Positions 35,287 to 41,794 of a stretch of DNA of 41,794 bases are shown here, piece by piece. The stretch comes from Rugamonas violacea. Lineage in GTDB: Bacteria > Pseudomonadota > Gammaproteobacteria > Burkholderiales > Burkholderiaceae_D. Numbering within the stretch: position 1 is the first letter of the stretch; every line of letters starts with the position of its first letter. The notes beneath the pieces are model-generated. The model had not been told where the DNA came from. It did not search any database and was given only the letters and a program-made list of their open reading frames with translations. Location of the stretch: assembly GCF_016461825.1 (NCBI RefSeq), contig NZ_JAEMNU010000031.1, positions 123,125 to 164,918 of the forward strand, in the 5' to 3' direction. Position numbers and translations under genes: made by a program.

Positions 35287-36303
35287 TTAGAAACCGCTCA
35301 GCACGATCTTGCCGATGGTGCGGCGCGCCTCCAGCGCTTGGTGGGCGCGGCGCAGGTTGGCGGCGTTGATCTTGCCGAAGTTTTCGCCGACGGTGGTGCG
35401 CAACCGGCCGCCGTCGATCAGCCCGCCGATCTGCTGGAGCAGGTGGTGCTGTTCGATCATGTCCGGCGTGCCGAACATGGAGCGGGTGAACATCATTTCC
35501 CAGACGAACTTGACGCTCTTGGCGAAGATCTTCTCCATCGCCAGCGGCGCGGTGTTGCTGACGATGCTGCACACGCTGCCCTGCGGCGCGATGACTTGGG
35601 CGATGGCGTCGAAGTGCGGGTCGGTGTCGCTCAGGCACAGCACGTAGTCGACGTTGGCCAGGCCCAGCGCCAGCAACTGGGCCGGCATGTCGCCGTTGTG
35701 GTCGACGATGTCGTCGGCGCCCAGGCTGCGGCACCACTGCGCCGACTCGGCGCGCGAGGCGCTGGCGATCACGCGCAGGCCGGCCAGTTGCTTGGCCAGC
35801 TGGATGGCGATCGAGCCGACGCCGCCGGCGCCGCCTATCATCAGGATGCTCTTGCCGGCGTCGGCGCCGTCCCGGCGGATGGCCAGGCGCTCGAACAGCG
35901 CCTCCCAGGCGGTGATCGAGGTCAGCGGCAGGGCCGCCGCGTCGGCGAAGTCCAGGCTGGCCGGCTTGCGGCCGGCGATGCGCTCGTCGACCAGGTGGAA
36001 CTCGCTGTTGGCGCCCGGCCGGGTGATGCTGCCGGCGTAGTAGACGGGGTCGCCGACCTGGAACAGGCTGGCGTCGGGACCGACCGCGACGACGGTGCCG
36101 GCGGCGTCCCAGCCGAGCACGCGGGGGGCGGCCTCGTCAGGACCGGCCGCGCCGCGCACCTTGGTGTCGACCGGATTGACCGAGATCGCCTCGATCTTGA
36201 CCAGCAGGTCGCGGCCGAGGGCGACCGGCCGGGCCAGTTCGACGTCCTTCAGGGACTCGGCATGGCTGATCGGCAGGTGTTGGGTGAGGGCGATGGCTTT
36301 CAT
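35287..36303 (-). CDS. Zinc-type alcohol dehydrogenase-like protein (MDR family)
   Basis: This 338-residue medium-chain dehydrogenase/reductase has a GroES-like N-terminal half (VKIEAISVNPVDTKVRGAAG, then VLGWDAAGTVVAVGPDASLF) and a Rossmann half with the nucleotide-binding stretch ILMIGGAGGVGSIAIQLAKQ. The usual catalytic and structural zinc cysteines are missing, so it is probably a quinone-oxidoreductase-like NADPH enzyme. The substrate is unknown. It is divergent from a LysR regulator, which probably controls it. The ATG at 36303 fits the family start MKAIAL. Confidence 0.88.
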   Translation of the reverse strand: MKAIALTQHLPISHAESLKDVELARPVALGRDLLVKIEAISVNPVDTKVRGAAGPDEAAPRVLGWDAAGTVVAVGPDASLFQVGDPVYYAGSITRPGANSEFHLVDERIAGRKPASLDFADAAALPLTSITAWEALFERLAIRRDGADAGKSILMIGGAGGVGSIAIQLAKQLAGLRVIASASRAESAQWCRSLGADDIVDHNGDMPAQLLALGLANVDYVLCLSDTDPHFDAIAQVIAPQGSVCSIVSNTAPLAMEKIFAKSVKFVWEMMFTRSMFGTPDMIEQHHLLQQIGGLIDGGRLRTTVGENFGKINAANLRRAHQALEARRTIGKIVLSGF

Positions 36304-36373
36304 GTGTTTTCCTTGGGAAATTGAACGATGACGCAGTCTAGTCCCGCCCATTTGATTTGATAATTGGCATAAT

Positions 36374-36392
36374 GCTGAATTGACTCTTCAGC
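36374..36392. promoter_or_regulatory. Possible LysR operator dyad
   Basis: GCTGAA-N7-TTCAGC is a perfect 6-bp inverted repeat in the 109-base space between the divergent dehydrogenase and LysR genes. Position and shape suit a LysR-type binding site, though the dyad is short. Confidence 0.45.
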
Positions 36393-36412
36393 TAAACAAG
36401 CGAATCCCACCC

Positions 36413-37318
36413 ATGTCCCTCGATCTGACCGATGTCGCGCTGTTCGTGCGGGTTTGCGCCACCCGCAACCTGTCGGCCGCCGGGCGCGAGTTCGGCCTGT
36501 CGCCGGCCGCCTCCAGCGCCCGCATGGCGCAGCTGGAAAAGCGCCTGGGCGCGCGCCTGCTGCACCGGACCACGCGGCAAATCACCGTGACCCAGGACGG
36601 CGACGTCTTCCTCGAACGCGCCCTGCTGTTGCTGGCGGCGGCCGAGCAGGCCGAGGCGGCGGTGGGCCACGGCAGCGTGGCGCCGCTGGGCCTGCTGCGG
36701 GTGGCCGCCTCGACCACCTTCGGGCGCGGCTACATCGTGCCCTACCTGGCCGAGTTCCTGCGTGAGTTTCCCGGCGTGCAGCTCGACCTGCGCCTGTCCG
36801 ACTCGGTGGTCGACCTGACGGCGCAGGGCATCGACGTGGCCATCCGCATCGGCCCGCTGCGCGATTCGAACCTGGTGGCGCGGGTGCTGGCGCCGAGCCG
36901 GCTGGTGATCTGCGCCTCGCCCGGCTACCTGGCGGCGCACGGCGTGCCGCAGCACCCGGCCGAGCTGGCGCGCCATCAATGCCTGGTGCTGGAGGCGATG
37001 AACCCGTGGCGCCTGCGCGAGCGCGACGGCGGCGAGCTGCACGTGCGGGTGGCCGGCCGCTTGCGCAGCGACAACGGCGAGGCGCTGCGCGACGCCGCCG
37101 TGGCCGGCCTGGGCATCGGCCTGCTGTCGACCTGGCTGGTGCCGGAGCAATTGCGCAGCGGCGCGCTGGTGCGCATCCTGGCCGACTATCCGGCGACCGA
37201 CTCGGTGGTCTCGGCGGTGTATTTGCACCGGCAATATTTGCCGCCGAAAAGCCGCGCCTTCATCGACTTTTTCGCCCAGCGCTTCGGCCCGGAACCATAC
37301 TGGGACCGGGATCTGTGA
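36413..37318 (+). CDS. LysR family transcriptional regulator
   Basis: This 301-residue regulator has an N-terminal winged HTH (FVRVCATRNLSAAGREFGLS, then AASSARMAQLEKRLGARLLHRTTR) and an effector-binding domain (LLRVAASTTFGRGYIVPYLA ... GIDVAIRIGPLRDSNLVARV). It belongs to the large DmlR/PecT-like group. The divergent layout with the MDR dehydrogenase suggests that gene is its target and that a quinone- or aldehyde-type compound is the signal; this is inference. The ATG at 36413 matches the usual short lead before the HTH. Confidence 0.9.
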   Translation: MSLDLTDVALFVRVCATRNLSAAGREFGLSPAASSARMAQLEKRLGARLLHRTTRQITVTQDGDVFLERALLLLAAAEQAEAAVGHGSVAPLGLLRVAASTTFGRGYIVPYLAEFLREFPGVQLDLRLSDSVVDLTAQGIDVAIRIGPLRDSNLVARVLAPSRLVICASPGYLAAHGVPQHPAELARHQCLVLEAMNPWRLRERDGGELHVRVAGRLRSDNGEALRDAAVAGLGIGLLSTWLVPEQLRSGALVRILADYPATDSVVSAVYLHRQYLPPKSRAFIDFFAQRFGPEPYWDRDL

Positions 37319-37403
37319 CATGGCGCATGCATGGGCCGCGCCGAGTTGCGCTACCATGCGGGAATGGGGCGCGTCTGCGCCTGACTCACTTGACGGCACT
37401 ATT

Positions 37404-37886
37404 ATGAAATTTGAACATTTAATCGAAATCAACGATCCGCTCAATCCGCTGATCGACTCCCTCAGCCTGGAGCAACTGTGGCGCGGCCTGGTGCTGCGCG
37501 CCGAGTCGCCCAAGCTGTTCGTGCCGCACCTGGACGAGTGCGTGATCGAGCAACGCACCGCGCACGGCTTCCACCGCCGCCAGCGCTACGGCGAACTGGT
37601 GATCGTCGACCAGGTGGTGTTGGAGCCGATGCGCGAAGTGCGCGTCGAGGTGGCGGCGCAAAAGGACATCAGCGCCTCCAGCCTGCGCATGACCATCGAG
37701 GCGCCGCATCCGGACACGCTGTTCGTCCGCTTCAAGTACGACGACGGCCACGATGCCGCCACCGACGCGGCCAACGCCATGTATGACGAGTTCCGCCGCT
37801 CGGCCTACACGGAGTCGGACATCGACACCATCGGCATCCTGCGCGATCTGGCGGCGCAGGGCCGCCTGGACGCGCTGCTCAACTAA
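37404..37886 (+). CDS. AtaL-like SRPBCC family protein (DUF1857)
   Basis: This 160-residue protein begins MKFEHLIEINDPLNPLIDSL and contains LWRGLVLRAESPKLFVPHLD, both typical of AtaL-like/DUF1857 proteins with a START-like helix-grip fold. The later MTIEAPHPDTLFVRFKYDD fits the same fold. Such proteins have a hydrophobic cavity for a small ligand, but the function is unknown. The start at 37404 removes an unlikely 28-residue lead. Confidence 0.82.
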   Translation: MKFEHLIEINDPLNPLIDSLSLEQLWRGLVLRAESPKLFVPHLDECVIEQRTAHGFHRRQRYGELVIVDQVVLEPMREVRVEVAAQKDISASSLRMTIEAPHPDTLFVRFKYDDGHDAATDAANAMYDEFRRSAYTESDIDTIGILRDLAAQGRLDALLN

Positions 37887-37947
37887 GCGACGCGCGCGGC
37901 CATAACGGCGGCCACGGCCGCAACGCGCCGCAGCCGGGCCGGCGCCG

Positions 37948-39072
37948 CTACAGGCTGGCGACGCGGCCCCAGATCTGCTCCATGCGGAAGGGCGCGTTGA
38001 CCTGGGCCGCGCCCAGCACCTCGCGAATGCCGTGCAGATCGCCCCGCGTGTCGCGGCGCAGGAAAACGTCGAGCGGCGCGCCGCGCGGCCCGACGATGGA
38101 CTCGACATGCGGCGTGGTCGGGTTCAGCCCCTTGCGCGACACCACGCCGACCTCGCCATTGAGCAGGCGCACATAGGTGCCGATCGGATAAATCCCCAAC
38201 TCGCGGATCAGCACGGCGGCCAACTGGCCGTCCAGCGTCTGCCGCGCTTCGAGCAATATTTCGCGCAGCGCCGTGTTGGGCGGCAGATTCTTGCGGTAAC
38301 CGCGCTCGGCGACGCGGGCGCAGTAGCGGTCGGCGATGGCGATCAATTTGGCGGCCTCGGCCAGGTCGGCGCCGACGCGGCCGGCCGGATAGCCGCTGCC
38401 GTCCTCGTTTTCATGGTGCGACAGCACGCAATCCAACCACAGCGGATCGTCGATGCCGGCCTGGCGCAGCAAGTCCACGCCGCGTTGCGGATGGGCCTTC
38501 AGCAGCGCCTGCTCGGCCCCGCTCAGTGGCGCGCGGTTGGCCTGCAGGTGTTCGTGTTGCTCCAACATGCCAACGTTCATGGTCAGCGCCGCCAGGGTCA
38601 TCGACAACATGGGCGCCGGCGCCATCTTCAACGCGCGCGCCAGCACCTGGGCCAGCACCGCCGTGTCGACGCTGTGGCGCACCGCATAGGGCATCGCCTG
38701 CTGGTTATGCAAAATCGCCGCCAGGGCGACATCGGCGCTCAAGTCCACCGCTTCGCCCACCAAGCTGGCGACATCCTCCAGTTGGCGGCGCAGGTCGGAC
38801 GGCGCGGCGCGGCAGGCGACGGCCCTCAGCAGCAATTGCAGTTCCAGCTGGGCGGCGTTGAGCTTGCGCAACACCGAATCGGGCTCGCGCGTTTGCGGGC
38901 TGGACTCGCTATCGTCCTCGAAGGAGCCGCGTTCGACCAGCGCCTCGATCTGCGCGGCGCTGGCGATCAAATGCCCCTTGCGCACCAGCAAACCACCGTT
39001 TTCGCCGTACACATTCCAGGGAATCAACATCCCGACCTTCAAATCGGCCGGGCTGACCTTGCGAATTCTCAT
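37948..39072 (-). CDS. HD-GYP-like protein lacking the HD pair
   Basis: This 374-residue cytoplasmic protein has an N-terminal domain of about 60 residues (VSPADLKVGMLIPWNVYGEN) and an HD-GYP fold. The GYP side is intact: HHENEDGSGYP at about residues 219-229, with a following ADRYCARVAERGYR. The HD side is not: where LLHDIGK is expected the protein reads ALTMNVGML, so the HD dyad is missing. Phosphodiesterase activity on cyclic-di-GMP is therefore doubtful, and it may act as a binding or adaptor protein. It is the second cyclic-di-GMP-type protein in the window. Confidence 0.83.
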   Translation of the reverse strand: MRIRKVSPADLKVGMLIPWNVYGENGGLLVRKGHLIASAAQIEALVERGSFEDDSESSPQTREPDSVLRKLNAAQLELQLLLRAVACRAAPSDLRRQLEDVASLVGEAVDLSADVALAAILHNQQAMPYAVRHSVDTAVLAQVLARALKMAPAPMLSMTLAALTMNVGMLEQHEHLQANRAPLSGAEQALLKAHPQRGVDLLRQAGIDDPLWLDCVLSHHENEDGSGYPAGRVGADLAEAAKLIAIADRYCARVAERGYRKNLPPNTALREILLEARQTLDGQLAAVLIRELGIYPIGTYVRLLNGEVGVVSRKGLNPTTPHVESIVGPRGAPLDVFLRRDTRGDLHGIREVLGAAQVNAPFRMEQIWGRVASL

Positions 39073-39230
39073 TTATTGCCTATAACCAATAAATATTATC
39101 GGAGAAGAAGCATAGCCTGTTCTTGTGACAGGCATGTGATTTCCTTGCCTCCGCATGGGCAAACATAGGCAAACATAGGCAAACCGCCACTGCGGACGTT
39201 GTATTTCTGCGCGCCGGGCGGCGCCGTTCC
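39073..39230. other. Spacer with GGCAAACATA repeats
   Basis: This 158-base spacer contains GGCAAACATA twice in tandem plus a partial third copy (about 39160-39184). The A/T-rich part next to the HD-GYP-like gene probably holds its promoter. No gene is seen. Confidence 0.5.
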
Positions 39231-40673
39231 TCAGGCACCGGGCGTACAGTCCTGACACACCTGCTCGGGCTGCTTGCTCAGATGGTGGGCCAAGTCGCGC
39301 AGCGCGGTGCGCACGCCCTCCTCCACCACCGGGTGGTAAAAGGGCATGTCCAGCATGGCCGCCACCGTCAGTTTCGCCTGGCAGGCCCAGGCCAGCAGAT
39401 GGCCCAGATGCTCGGCGCGCGGGCCGGCCAGCTCGGCGCCGAGGAAACGGCCGCTGCCGAACTCGCCGTAGACGCGCAGCATGCCGTGGTTTTGCAGCAT
39501 CACCCGGCTGCGTCCCTGGTTCTCGAAGGAGACTTGGCCGATGGCGAAGCGGCCGCCGTGGGACACGCACAATTCCTTGTAACTGGCGCCAACGATGGCG
39601 ATCTGCGGCTCGCTGAACGCAATCGCCAGCGGCGTGCGGCGCAGGCCGGGACGCGTGTGGGGGAAGCGCGCGGCGTTGTCGCCGGCGATCCTGCCCTGGT
39701 CGGCCGCCTCCGGCAGCACCGGCCGCTCGTTGTCGGCGTCGCCGGCGATGAAGACGGCGCTGCTGCCGCATTGCATGGTGTGCTTGTCGTAGAGGGGGAT
39801 GCCGTGGCGGTCCAGCGCCAGCTGGGCCAGCTCCAGTCCCAGCGCGCCGACGTTCGGGCCGCGGCCGATGGCCGCCAGCACGTAGCTGAAATGCTCGGTG
39901 CGCAAGTTGCCGGCGGCGTCGCGGCTGGTCAGCGCCACTTGTTCGCCGGCCGAGTCCGCTTCCAGCGCGGCGATCTCGGTCTGGAAGCGGATGTCCAGCT
40001 CGTCCGCCAGGGCGCGCGCGGCCACTTCGCGCACCATCGGGTCGCTCAGTTGCACCACGCTGCCGCCCCGGGCGAACAGGGTCACGCGCACGCCCAGGCG
40101 GTGCAGCGCCTGGCCCAGCTCCAGGCCGATGACGCCGGTGCCGACCACGGCCACCGAGTCGGGCAGGTCGGTCCAGTCGAACACCTGGTCGCTGGTGATC
40201 ACGCGCGGACCGCCGCGGCGCCACTCCTCGGGCACGATCGGCGTCGATCCGGTCGCGATCACCACGCTATCGGCCTCGATGATGGTGTGCTCGTCCAGTT
40301 GCAGGCGACCCGGGGCGAGGAAGCGGGCGTGGCCGCGCAGCTTGTCCTCGGCGGGGATCTGCTCGATGCCCTCAAGCACGAAGCCGACAAAACGGTCGCG
40401 TTCGCTGCGCACGCGCGCCATGACTTCCTTGCCATCTATGCGCAGCGGGCCGGGGTGGACGCCGAAGGCCGGCGCCGCGCGCACCGCGTGGGCCGCCTCG
40501 GCGGCGGCGATCAGCAGTTTGCTGGGCATGCAGCCGACGCGGGCGCAGGTGGTGCCGTAGGGACCGCTTTCTATCAGCAGGGCCTGTTTGCCGCCGGCGC
40601 GCGCGGCGCGGTAGGCCGACATGCCGGCCGTGCCGGCCCCGATCACTGCCACTTCGGTTCGTTTGGTCTGCAT
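39231..40673 (-). CDS. Dihydrolipoamide dehydrogenase-like flavoprotein
   Basis: This 480-residue pyridine-nucleotide-disulfide oxidoreductase has an FAD motif (VIGAGTAGMSAYRAARAGGK), a redox-active disulfide in CARVGCMPSK (C43, C48) and an NAD motif (VVGTGVIGLELGQALHRLGV). The second FAD contact is VFIAGDADNERPVLPEAADQ. The C-terminal catalytic histidine region reads FYHPVVEEGVRTALRDL, a variant of the usual HPT..E seen in free-standing Lpd-like proteins. No 2-oxoacid dehydrogenase genes are adjacent, so it is not a plain E3 subunit by context. GGGGGAGGG lies directly upstream of the ATG. It is divergent from an ArgP-like regulator. Confidence 0.88.
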   Translation of the reverse strand: MQTKRTEVAVIGAGTAGMSAYRAARAGGKQALLIESGPYGTTCARVGCMPSKLLIAAAEAAHAVRAAPAFGVHPGPLRIDGKEVMARVRSERDRFVGFVLEGIEQIPAEDKLRGHARFLAPGRLQLDEHTIIEADSVVIATGSTPIVPEEWRRGGPRVITSDQVFDWTDLPDSVAVVGTGVIGLELGQALHRLGVRVTLFARGGSVVQLSDPMVREVAARALADELDIRFQTEIAALEADSAGEQVALTSRDAAGNLRTEHFSYVLAAIGRGPNVGALGLELAQLALDRHGIPLYDKHTMQCGSSAVFIAGDADNERPVLPEAADQGRIAGDNAARFPHTRPGLRRTPLAIAFSEPQIAIVGASYKELCVSHGGRFAIGQVSFENQGRSRVMLQNHGMLRVYGEFGSGRFLGAELAGPRAEHLGHLLAWACQAKLTVAAMLDMPFYHPVVEEGVRTALRDLAHHLSKQPEQVCQDCTPGA

Positions 40674-40811
40674 GCGCCCTCCCCCGGCTAGATGTCGATT
40701 CGATGCGGAGATTGTTCCAAAATGAACAAACCCGGATTGATGTATTTCAAATGAATACTATACCCGCGTTGTGAATTCCGGTTTTCCTTTGGGAAAAAAC
40801 GCATTAGTATC

Positions 40812-40837
40812 ACTTATCCTTTTTAAATTTTATAAGT
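40812..40837. promoter_or_regulatory. Dyad before the ArgP-like gene
   Basis: ACTTAT (40812-40817) and ATAAGT (40832-40837) form an inverted repeat within an A/T-rich stretch ending 7 bases before the ATG. Autoregulation by the LysR-type protein is plausible. A second small dyad, TTTTCC-N4-GGAAAA, lies at 40782-40797. Confidence 0.4.
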
Positions 40838-40844
40838 ACAGCTT

Positions 40845-41744
40845 ATGGGAACTCTTGACTATCGGGCCTTGGCCGTGCTCGACGCGGTGGCCAGCCATGG
40901 CAGTTTCGAGCGGGCCGCCGTGGCCATGGGCATCAGCCAATCGGCCGTGTCGCAGCGCATCAAGGCGCTGGAGGACGCCAGCGGCCGCCTGCTGATCGTG
41001 CGCGGCCAGCCGGCCGTGCCGACCGGCCTGGGCCAGCGTCTGGTTTCGCACCACCGCAACGTCAAATTGATGGAGGCGGCGCTGGACATCGACCTGGGCA
41101 ACCGGGTCAGCATGCCGGAAATTTCTCTGGCGGTGGACGCCGCCAGCCTGGCCACCTGGTTCCCGCTGAGTTTGCAACCGCTGCTGTCGCCGCCGCGCTG
41201 CCAGCTCGACGTGCGCGTCAGCGAGCAGGCCATGGCCCTGCATCTGGTGCACGAGGGCAGCATCTTCGGCTGCGTCGCCGAGGCGCAGGAGGCGCCGGCC
41301 GAGCAGCTCAACGGCCCCAGCGTGACACCGCTGGGCCTGCTGCGCTATGTCTGCGTGGCCACGCCGGCCTTCGCCGGCCACTGGTTCGGCGACGGCTTCT
41401 CGGTCGAGGCGGTGCGGCTGGCGCCGGCCGTGGTCAGCGAGCGCAACCTGATGGCGCGCTTCCTGGCCGACACGGTCGACCTGCAAGGCCCGTATCCCCA
41501 CCACAAGATGCCGCTGTCGGCCGGCTTCAACGAATGCATCCACGGCAGCCTGGGCTACGGCCTGATGCCGCAGTTGCTGGCGGCCAACGCCCTGGCCAAC
41601 GAGCGGCTGGTCGAGCTGGTCCCGGGGCGCGGCATCGACGTCGCCCTCAACTGGCACGCCTGGAACCTGGACACGCCGTTCACCCGCGCGCTGTCCGAAC
41701 AGGTGGTGGCCACCGCCAAGCGCTACCTGCTGGCGCCGGCCTGA
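40845..41744 (+). CDS. ArgP-type LysR family regulator
   Basis: This 299-residue regulator has an ArgP/IciA-like N-terminus (MGTLDYRALAVLDAVASHGS, then FERAAVAMGISQSAVSQRIK ALEDASGRLLIVRG) and ArgP-type effector-domain segments (ISLAVDAASLATWFPLSLQP and QGPYPHHKMPLSAGFNECIH). ArgP senses lysine/arginine and usually activates the exporter argO/lysE. Here no exporter is adjacent; the divergent partner is the dihydrolipoamide-dehydrogenase-like gene. The target may thus lie elsewhere, or this may be an ArgP-like paralogue. The gene is complete. Confidence 0.85.
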   Translation: MGTLDYRALAVLDAVASHGSFERAAVAMGISQSAVSQRIKALEDASGRLLIVRGQPAVPTGLGQRLVSHHRNVKLMEAALDIDLGNRVSMPEISLAVDAASLATWFPLSLQPLLSPPRCQLDVRVSEQAMALHLVHEGSIFGCVAEAQEAPAEQLNGPSVTPLGLLRYVCVATPAFAGHWFGDGFSVEAVRLAPAVVSERNLMARFLADTVDLQGPYPHHKMPLSAGFNECIHGSLGYGLMPQLLAANALANERLVELVPGRGIDVALNWHAWNLDTPFTRALSEQVVATAKRYLLAPA

Positions 41745-41764
41745 TTGCGGCGCCGGCGGCGCTA

Positions 41765-41794
41765 ACACCACCCAAAGGCGGAGAGCGGGGGGGG
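41765..41794. repeat. Truncated third palindrome copy and poly-G contig end
   Basis: ACACCACCCAAAGGCGGAGA followed by GC and a G-run matches the left half of the repeat at 21109 (AACCACCCAACGGCGCAGA..GGGG). The sequence stops at the point where TCAGACCC would be expected and becomes GGGGGGGG. The assembly probably broke at this dispersed repeat, and the last Gs are partly artefactual. Confidence 0.65.

Overview
The window looks like one complete contig from a draft genome of a high-GC betaproteobacterium. The gene set (RdgC, DinB, AhpC/AhpF, SlyX, Rep, YgiQ, paired Dcp-like peptidases, cyclic-di-GMP proteins) and the GC-rich, repeat-decorated spacers fit Oxalobacteraceae (Massilia/Duganella type). 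That placement is an inference from protein style; no rRNA is present. Both contig ends run into outward poly-G (24 C at the left end, 8 G at the right end), which looks like a sequencing or assembly artefact.

Layout. 1-5.1 kb: rdgC, dinB behind a near-ideal LexA box, a methyl-accepting chemotaxis protein and a periplasmic solute-binding protein. 5.1-9.5 kb: two copies of a REPIN-like inverted repeat (25-bp arms). One of them supplies the C-terminus and stop of an MFS transporter. Between them lie a tRNA-Val/tRNA-Asp/tRNA-Asp operon with promoter and terminator, a LysR remnant, and a coupled cNMP-binding protein/AI-2E-type permease pair. 9.5-11.9 kb: the ahpC-ahpF peroxide-defence operon behind a four-part OxyR-like site. 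12-13.1 kb: a small lipoprotein and an orphan polymorphic-toxin domain with its likely immunity gene. 13.2-20.3 kb: a THI5-like/PAS/GGDEF/EAL receptor, a seven-repeat RCC1 lipoprotein, and YgiQ, whose stop codon is followed by five more in-frame stops at exact 12-base spacing.

20.5-28.1 kb: small conserved proteins, two tandem paralogous periplasmic M3 peptidases separated by palindromic repeats, and small enzymes (DUF4440-like, YjbR-like, VOC). 28.1-32.7 kb is a visibly AT-richer accessory stretch. It holds two ParE-type toxin-antitoxin pairs, each with a dyad before the antitoxin, flanking a TMEM175-like channel. It also holds a HigB/HigA relic that reads in frame into a PPK2 polyphosphate kinase, and an ECF sigma factor operon with an AhpD-like protein. 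32.9-41.7 kb returns to core-type genes: slyX, rep, a divergent alcohol dehydrogenase/LysR pair, an AtaL-like protein, an HD-GYP-like protein lacking the HD pair, and a divergent dihydrolipoamide-dehydrogenase-like flavoprotein/ArgP-like regulator pair.

Themes: peroxide stress (OxyR-ahpCF, AhpD-like), DNA damage (LexA-dinB, rdgC, rep), cyclic-di-GMP and chemosensory signalling, and debris of mobile or competitive modules. No phage, integrase, IS transposase or CRISPR array was seen.
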